DNA from: Tribonema minus
Taxonomy: Eukaryota > Sar > Xanthophyceae > Tribonematales > Tribonemataceae
Length of the DNA: 64,000 bases
Direction of reading: 5' to 3'
Assembly: GCA_017506865.1 (NCBI GenBank)
Contig: JAFCMP010000001.1
Location: 806,001 to 870,000 of the forward strand
The position numbers were made by a program, and so were the translations under genes. Below are positions 57,722 through 64,000 of the stretch, one piece after another. Each line of letters opens with the position of its first letter. The stretch's first letter is position 1. The notes beneath the pieces were generated by a model. The model did not search any database. It was given only the letters and a program-made list of their open reading frames with translations, and was not told the DNA's origin.

Positions 57722-60309
57722 GCTCCGCGCGGCTGGCGAAGGACTTGCGGGCCGCCACAGGTGAGGCGCGAACTGCAACTTTGACCTCCCGTGTCGTGCC
57801 GGGGTGCAACCATTTTGCCCTCGCGCAGCAAGGGAGTTTGAGCACTTGGACCCAGTGCCCAGACCCACCCTTGCTACAGTGCGTATGCTGCAAGTGTGCC
57901 GTGTTGCCCTGAATGCTGCAGTACTGCCACTGCGCTGGTGCAGAGGCCCTTTGAGCTCTGCGCAACACCCTCTGAGTCTGATACTTCTATATCCGAAAAC
58001 CCTGCCAGTGGCTATAACGCGGGGGCACCTACCTTACCAAGGGTGCTCGCGCGCCCAAGTGACACCGCACCGCAGCATCAACACTGTTACCAAAAGCAGG
58101 GTCTCTTGCATATCTACAGCAGCAGCTTTCAGCTATAGCATGAATGCTTTCATGACCATGCTGCAAGCTCACACACATGCAGCCACGCCCGGTTGATGTT
58201 ATGCTTCCGGTGCTTGCGATAGCCTGCGTCGGCTGTCGCTTTCCGCTAGCAGACCTGCATGCTGAAACGTGGTGCACGATTAAACGGCTTTGAGTACACA
58301 AAAAAAGCAAACTGCCACAAATCCACTTTTCTGCATTTCAAAGTCTGACAAAATATGTCGAGTGGAGCTGTGATGGGGCATTGGTGTTGGGAACCTGCTG
58401 CACCACTTTTGTAATGAGGATGTGCATCATTCAACACACCTGCGGTGCAGTGTGCTTGGTTTGAGCCTGCAGATGATTGCAAAGCATCCCGCTGGAAATG
58501 CGCGTGATGTCGCTGCAGCGTGACTCAGTTAAACCTATACTTAGGGCCTGCACGAGTGTGGCACTTGGCAGCATGTACCTGTAGACAAAACAGCCTGCCG
58601 CATGACCTGGGGCGCTGAGGTGCCCCACAAACGCCAGCGTCGCCAAATTAGACAGTCGTTGCTGCACGCTGCTCAGAGTGCACATTGACTTATGACAGTC
58701 CCTCAAGGATCTTAAAGTGAGGGTTAGGATGAGCGTTGACGGTAGCGGCGACCACTTCAAGTGCAGGTGGGGCTGTTGGGTCAGCACAGTACTCAATATT
58801 TGCTGTGCTGACCTTTAATTGACCGTCCGCTCTTGCCTCTGTTTTTTTGTCTCAGGCACTGCTAGGAGCCCACAACAAGTTCACAGGGGGGTGAAGGGCA
58901 TCGCCCAGGCATACAGCGCTGTCCGCGTTGCCGCTTCTGGGACTGCCGTCAGAGTCGACCAGAATTGGCTAGGGACTATGGCCGGCATGCGCACAGACGG
59001 ATGGAGTTGTCTTTGAAACGTGAAGACACAACTGCGCGTAATTTCAGCGTCATGTTGAGCGTGATGGCGCACGAGTGCTGCACGATCATGCAGCATGCAC
59101 GCAGCTGAGAAGAAGCCCCCAGGGGGCAGGGAGGGGAGGGGGGCGGGTGTCAAGCAAAAGCTTTGGTGTCACACAGCAACACAGCAAGGCATGTACGCTC
59201 AAAAGGACTTGGCATTGCATCTGGGGACATAAACTTGGCCCAGCATCACATAGTACATATGTGTCCTCTCCTGGCTCTAAGCATTACCCACTGCTGCTCT
59301 CGCTGGCAACCTTGTTCAATCATCATCCTGCAGGCTACTTTGTCCTTGAACAGGTAGAGATCAAGGCATCTGCTTGAGCGCATACCTGTTGTTGACGGCC
59401 GTCTCATCTGCAATGCTGCAGCGAGCTCTGCATACCAATCCAACCTCGCTTTCAGGTGGGGGTCATTGTCTTGAGCTACAAGCCTTTTCAACGTAAGGGA
59501 CATGCCAATGGAAAGAAGCACTTGTACCTACTCACAATTGCAAACAAGGGAACGTGCTCGCGCACAATATGTCCCCCTAACCCACATGAAGTGCAGCACG
59601 CCAGCCGGCAAGCAGCACCTTTCATGCAAACATCAGCAGAGGCAAACGCAAGTGCACAGCGCACAGAGAACAGAGCGCACAGAGAAAAGAGGACACCATC
59701 ACCAGAGAGGAAGTCAAAGACGGCACCAGTCCTATTCGTCGCTTGTAGTGTAGGCATAGGGCTATCGACGGCGCTGTAAAGGGGGCAGGTCGCTCGCTGT
59801 AATGTAGTAGTTGCGCTGCGGGCGGGGGTTGTGCGCGGGTGCCGCGCAGGGTGCGAGAGAGCGCGGCGATCGGCACGAGAAACAGAACAGCGTGTAATTC
59901 TTCGAGGATGCGGGCACCATCTGCCTGCGGAACCTCCGGTGAGAGCCTCGGCGTTCGTGTGTGTGAGTGTGTCTGTAAAGTGCTGTGGTGGGTGGCGTCT
60001 GTGACTGCCCAAAGGCGGTCGCTGCTGTGCGTGCCCGCGTACGGCTGGATAAAGATTGCTACAAGGGGGCAGGTGCCGGCGGAGCGACGCACTTCAAACT
60101 CTCTTTTTCTCCCTCCCCCCCGCTTAGGGAGCATCCGCCGTGCTGTCTGTACAGGGGGTTGCTGGGTTTGCAACGCGCGGCTATCTACTGCAAACTGAAG
60201 AAGGGGGGGGGAGGGGGGGGGGGGGGGGGGGGTATCGCTTGCGCGCACTTGCACGAGGGGGAGGGGAGGGGGCGCGCCCCGAATGCCGACAGTTGAGGTT
60301 GACGCGTCG
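57722..60309. other. Mostly unassigned; possible minus-strand exons
   Basis: Two pieces look coding on the minus strand but I cannot join them or name a family: 59246-59521 (LKRLVAQDNDPHLKARLDWY, AELAAALQMRRPS) and about 58579-58660 (RLSNLATLAFVGHL, then a donor CTACAG|GTACAT). A plus-strand poly-G tract lies at 60204-60231. The 3' flank of the kinase gene is at the right. Confidence 0.25.
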
Positions 60310-61377
60310 TCACGCAGCAGCGCTGCTCCGCGCGCGCTTCGCCCCCGGCGCGACCGGCGACAGGCAGCTGCTGTTGCTGCCGCTGCGCCGCCCGCGCGGC
60401 GCCTCGAACGCCTCGTCTAAGCACACCCACGGCGCCGCCGCCGCCGGTGCTGCAGGCGGCGCCTCCGCCGCCGCAGCCTCGTCGCCAGCGCCGCCGATGC
60501 TGCTGCGCGCACCGCCCCACGCCGACGCCGCCGTCGCGAGCCACGCGTGCTGCGCGGCCTGCGCGGCGGAGTAGCGGCGCTCCGGCTCGACGGCGAGGAG
60601 GTGGCCGAGGAAGTCGCGCAGCGCGGGCGAGAAGTGCGCGGGGTACATGGCGGCGCGGCTGCCGGCGGCGTCGCGGAAGCGCGCGAAGCCGCGGTCCGCG
60701 CCGGACGCGTGCGACCAGGGGACGTGCCCCGCGCACATGGCGAAGACCGTGACGCCGAGGCTCCACATGTCGGCGGCAATGGGGTCGACGGCGTCTGCGC
60801 CGGCGTTGCCGTGAAGCTCGGGGGGCATGTAGCTGGCGCTGCCGGACAGGGGGGAGGACCCCCACGTGGCGCCCGAGCAGCCCCCGAAGTCGCACAGCTT
60901 GACCGAGTTGGTGTTGCGCTTGTAGAGAAGATTCTCTAGCTTCACGTCGCCGTGTGCGAATTGCTGCTTGTGGCAGTGGTGCAGGGCGCTGAGGGCCTGT
61001 CGTGTGAACCGGCTGGCCTGGCCCTCGTCGAGTCGCTGTCCCGGGCTCTGGACGACGAATTGCTGCATGTCAAGGTCAACGAGCTCCATTACGATGTAAG
61101 CCCGTCCTGCGGCTGCCTCCCATTGCAGTCTTCGTATACTGACGATGTGAGGATGTTTTAGTGCCTGCAGAGAGGCTCGGAGAGCCCGGTATCTGTCGTA
61201 CGCCCATCTGCCTTCGATGGTCTTGACTGCCGAGAGCTGGTGAGGCGAGATAGTGGACTGGCCTAGCCATACCCCACCCTCTGCTCCAGCGCCCAGTCTT
61301 CTCTTGAAGGAGATTCTGCCACAGGGCGTGCCTGTGGGCTCCCTTGGCACCACTATAGCCAGCGACGGTGGCGGCAT
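60310..61377 (-). CDS. Protein kinase, single exon, non-RD
   Basis: ATG at 61377 opens 355 residues. The Gly loop is LGAGAEGGVWLGQ (29-41), the ATP-binding Lys is K52 in SAVKTIEG, hinge MELVDLDM, catalytic loop AHGDVKLENLL (Asp 144), LCDFGGC (Asp 163) and SYMPPELHG for APE. The fold layout with DMWSLGVTVFAMCAGHVPW and ERRYSAAQAAQHAWL resembles the CAMK group. Two oddities are visible: HRD is HGD, so it is a non-RD kinase, and I see no Glu in the helix C segment before LKHPHIV. The open frame extends to 61488 without an ATG. The C-terminal 60 residues are Ala/Gly-rich. Substrate unknown. Confidence 0.92.
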   Translation of the reverse strand: MPPPSLAIVVPREPTGTPCGRISFKRRLGAGAEGGVWLGQSTISPHQLSAVKTIEGRWAYDRYRALRASLQALKHPHIVSIRRLQWEAAAGRAYIVMELVDLDMQQFVVQSPGQRLDEGQASRFTRQALSALHHCHKQQFAHGDVKLENLLYKRNTNSVKLCDFGGCSGATWGSSPLSGSASYMPPELHGNAGADAVDPIAADMWSLGVTVFAMCAGHVPWSHASGADRGFARFRDAAGSRAAMYPAHFSPALRDFLGHLLAVEPERRYSAAQAAQHAWLATAASAWGGARSSIGGAGDEAAAAEAPPAAPAAAAPWVCLDEAFEAPRGRRSGSNSSCLSPVAPGAKRARSSAAA

Positions 61378-62064
61378 GTGGGTGTTGATGTGTGTTGATT
61401 TACCACGACGCAGGCAGTTCGGGACAATGGCTGCGAGCCAGCCGGAGCCAGTCTGGCGGTCAGGGAGAGCTCTCCACGGAACGCACACGGGATACCTGCT
61501 CCGACTCAGCCAGCACGGCCGGCAGGATTTGCGGTGTGGTATCCGTGCGTGTGTGTGAGATCTGGTGGTGCGTGTGCGATCTTGTCATCTTCCACTCATG
61601 CAAAAAAGATATGAAGTTGAACTTCGCGTGCTTACGTGCGCATGCTCTCCGTCCTTTCGCTTGGATGCGTCACCTTGACAGCGGAAGAGAAGAGGGCAAT
61701 ACATGCGCGCACCCGACGTCCGAGTGGCAGCAGCGGCCAGCTTAGGCTATCATTGGTGTGAGTAGTATCAGTCCATTGCGATTTGAGAGATCGAACGACA
61801 AGGAACTCTGGCGTCCTGGCTAGGATGCGCGTCAACGACACGTTGAGGAGAAAGTCACAACGGTCACACACTTTGAGTGGAAGTTGACGTATCTTTGGGC
61901 GAGGAATATCTTTCTGCATGCGCATGACGCGGTGCCGTTTTACTGCCGTCGCACTCTGCGTACAAGGTGAGCAAGCGAGGTGATCTCTGCTGCTGGAACA
62001 GACAGTCCCTGATGATGTGAAACACACTTGCTGCAACAGAGCAACACCATCAGGTGCACGAGAG
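61378..62064. other. Kinase 5' flank, with a possible histone H3-like remnant
   Basis: 61378-61600 should hold the kinase promoter. On the minus strand at 61955-61884, after the acceptor-like TACGCAG, the frame reads AVKRHRVMRMQKDIPRPKIR, which resembles the H3 C-terminal helix (AKR-VTIM-KDI-RRIR) with insertions. There is no neighbouring H3 exon, so at best this is a diverged fragment. Confidence 0.2.
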
Positions 62065-62601
62065 ATTCAGTATAGGCCCTGACACAAAACCTGCAGGACT
62101 GTTTCAGGAATTGGGGGCACTTTTGAAGCAAAACAGGAAAACAGGAATTGTCTTTTAAGCGCTGTTTTTGTGCCTGTATCCATCGTCTGAGTGGTGCATC
62201 TGATAGCACTCACCGAGCTGCATCGAATGCACCACTTCCTGGCCGAATCTATGATGTTGGTAGCAGTGGCAGCAGCGGGGGGGGGCAGGGGGAAAAAAGG
62301 GGAAAAGGGGGGAAAAGGGGCTGGGGGGAGGGGGGGGGGGGGGAGGAGGGGGGGGGGGAGTGGGAAGTTGGACGGGGAGCGGTGCTGGAGCAGGCAACGG
62401 CGAGCGGCGGAGGCATCACAAAGTTGCCGTCTACGTTCCACGTGTCGAACTCATCGCATACAAGCACTCGGGGCCTGAGGGGGCAGTTTTCGCTGCAGGA
62501 AAAACAGGATTTTTTTCAGGAATTGGGCGACTTTTGGGCAGGAAAAAAAAAAGGAATTGGGGGGAAACAAAAAAGGTTTTGTGTCAGGGCCTAATTCAGT
62601 A
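62065..62601. mobile_element. hAT-type MITE with 8-bp target-site duplication
   Basis: Terminal inverted repeats TAGGCCCTGACACAAAACC at 62073-62091 and its perfect complement at 62575-62593, flanked by the perfect direct repeat ATTCAGTA (62065-62072 and 62594-62601). 8-bp duplications and a TAGG start are typical of hAT transposons (established knowledge). The 521-bp body has no transposase frame; it contains a long G-rich/poly-G stretch (62277-62361) and two copies of CAGGAATTGGG. It is therefore non-autonomous. Confidence 0.92.
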
Positions 62602-62837
62602 CATAAGCTTTTCGATTGCATAGGCAACCCGGCCTCCCTTGGGCCTTTATAAATACAAGTCCATACGTACATACTGCATCAAAAAAGGAAATCACTTGAA
62701 GCATGACAGCTACATGCGACCATGCCGAATTCAAACACAAATTACATTCATGATACACACCAGAAAAGAACACCACAATCTCCGTCTCCCCTCCTCCAAG
62801 CCACCATTTACAAAACCAACACACTGCATCTGCCACA

Positions 62838-63064
62838 TCACGCGCGCACAAACGTCTTGCCCTGCGCCGTCTTCTTGGCCTTCTCCTCCGCCTCGGGCAC
62901 CGCCCTGTTGAGCACCTGCAGCAGGCCCACGACGCGCTTGCGCATGCGCATGTGCATGTACGTCTTGGTCGCCTTGATGTGGTAGTGCAGGTAGTTGCGG
63001 AACCCCGTGAGGAGCGTCACGCATGACTCCAGGCGCCCCTCCTGCACGTGCTGCGGGAAGATGA
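62838..63064 (-). CDS. ARPC2: ARPC2 (Arp2/3 complex p34 subunit), last exon
   Basis: After the acceptor CCGTGTGCAG the exon reads IFPQHVQEGR, LLTGFRNYLHYHIKATKTYM, HMRMRKRVVGLLQVLNRAVP, EAEEKAKKTAQGKTF and stops at 62838-62840. This matches the C-terminal helix and tail of ARPC2, where the helix packs against ARPC4 in the actin-nucleating Arp2/3 complex. About 75 of some 300 residues are here; the remaining exons should lie to the right, and I could not find one before the window end. Confidence 0.92.
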
Positions 63065-64000
63065 CTGCACACGGGGCAGAGTGCAACGGCGCACCGACAA
63101 TAGAGGTTTAGATGTCAGTATTCAAATGTCAGGATCTACTGCAAGCGCACGAGCGCGTCACCTATCACGGTTGCCGTTGATCCTTGTCGTCCAGAGGTAG
63201 GGGACGCGCTGTTTGCAAGTCAGATGGGGCACCGCAGCATATTCTGAAGTTTGTGTAGTCGCAGCATTTGAAGTCTGAGCGGACGCAGCTTTGAGGCTCT
63301 GGGAGGCTTGCACCAACCCCTGGCACACAGACAACTACAGAGCAGCGGCAGGCTGCGCTCGCGCTCAACGAACATAAGCCGCCACCACTCAGACGGCAGG
63401 TGAGCGGGTGCTGAAAGCGGCAATGGGCGACGGCCATACTGCGCACGGACAGCGACGCGATGATGCACACATTCGATGCAGGCTGTTGCGTCTGCAAGGC
63501 GATGACACGGTTAACTTGCGTTTGCACGCAATGACGATGGCTCATGACAAAGTCGCATCCCGGCGCCGAGACCGCTCAGCATATGACCGTTGACAGGAGC
63601 GCAGCGCCGCTGTGCGCTGCGCACCAGCGGCGCTGCGCCATTTGCCCAGCGATTGACAAGTGCTCGGCCACCGCACGCTTCCCTGTGATGATCGAGGCGA
63701 CTGCATGCACGAACGTGTTGACGTTTTGCACACGGTGTTACGAAGAACAATGACCGCGAGCACTGCTGCACCACAGCTGCTTGCCAGGCAAACGTTAGAA
63801 GCGCGGACGGCACAAGTTGCCTTCCAGCCCTTCAACAGGCAGCGGACGTCAGCGGCTTCCAGCTTGCGCATTACACGAGCCCTGCTGTGGTTCACTTCTA
63901 GGGGACGCTTTTTGAGTGCGGATTCTGCATCAGCCTCGCGTCAGATGCGCACCCCCAGCTATTCACTATGGGTAAGGGTTGGGTGTAGTCTGCATGGTCG
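63065..64000. other. Probable ARPC2 intron
   Basis: No exon matching the rest of ARPC2 is recognised up to the window end, so this is most simply intron. Open frames present have no family resemblance. Confidence 0.4.

Overview
This is a GC-rich nuclear window from a eukaryote. Its genes have phase-consistent spliceosomal introns, and they encode a TFIIA/TBP co-activator (MBF1), a UBE2D-type ubiquitin-conjugating enzyme, methionine aminopeptidase 1, a membrane hybrid histidine kinase, a CoA-dependent acyltransferase, a SAP/cysteine-rich protein, a tandem-RRM protein, SEC12/PREB, a protein kinase and the C-terminal exon of ARPC2. A hybrid histidine kinase with two receivers rules out an animal. 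The SAP/Cys protein resembles a family I associate with stramenopile algae and diatoms, so a photosynthetic stramenopile (brown or yellow-green alga lineage) is my best guess, but it is not proven. TTAGGG-type repeats inside introns and 15-25 nt poly-G/poly-C tracts are frequent.

Layout. 1-159 (-): PDZ-like exon of a gene running off the left edge. 792-2419 (+): MBF1. 6200-7817 (-): UBE2D, head-to-head with 8016-13278 (+): MetAP1, six exons. 13279-16535: repeat-rich, no gene. 16536-25859 (-): hybrid histidine kinase, eight exons. 27007-32291 (-): acyltransferase, four exons, head-to-head with 32459-36218 (+): SAP/Cys-rich protein, four exons. 36219-39413: low complexity and a degraded ORF. 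39414-41589 (-): two-RRM protein, two exons. 41590-49196: a 1.7 kb segmental duplication (second copy carries a truncated RRM gene) and two tandem arrays. 49197-56876 (-): SEC12/PREB, eight exons, head-to-head with 57113-57721 (+): a coiled-coil protein. 60310-61377 (-): intronless kinase. 62073-62593: hAT-type MITE with 19-bp inverted repeats and 8-bp target duplication. 62838-63064 (-): last exon of ARPC2.

The main finding is structural. At many exon-intron junctions (MBF1, UBE2D, MetAP1, histidine kinase, SEC12, weaker in the SAP gene) the intron begins or ends with a diverged tandem array. Each unit repeats the junction itself: 10-95 nt of the exon edge, the splice site and adjacent intron, at periods of about 60-195 nt, in one to seven extra copies. 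At donors the true site is always the first copy, at acceptors always the last, so only the outermost pair gives the ancestral protein. I call these exon-edge echo arrays. They look like repeated junction-spanning tandem duplications that lengthen introns and leave rows of decoy splice sites.

All exon joins were read by hand from splice consensus, reading phase and protein-family similarity. Nothing was searched or aligned by computer.
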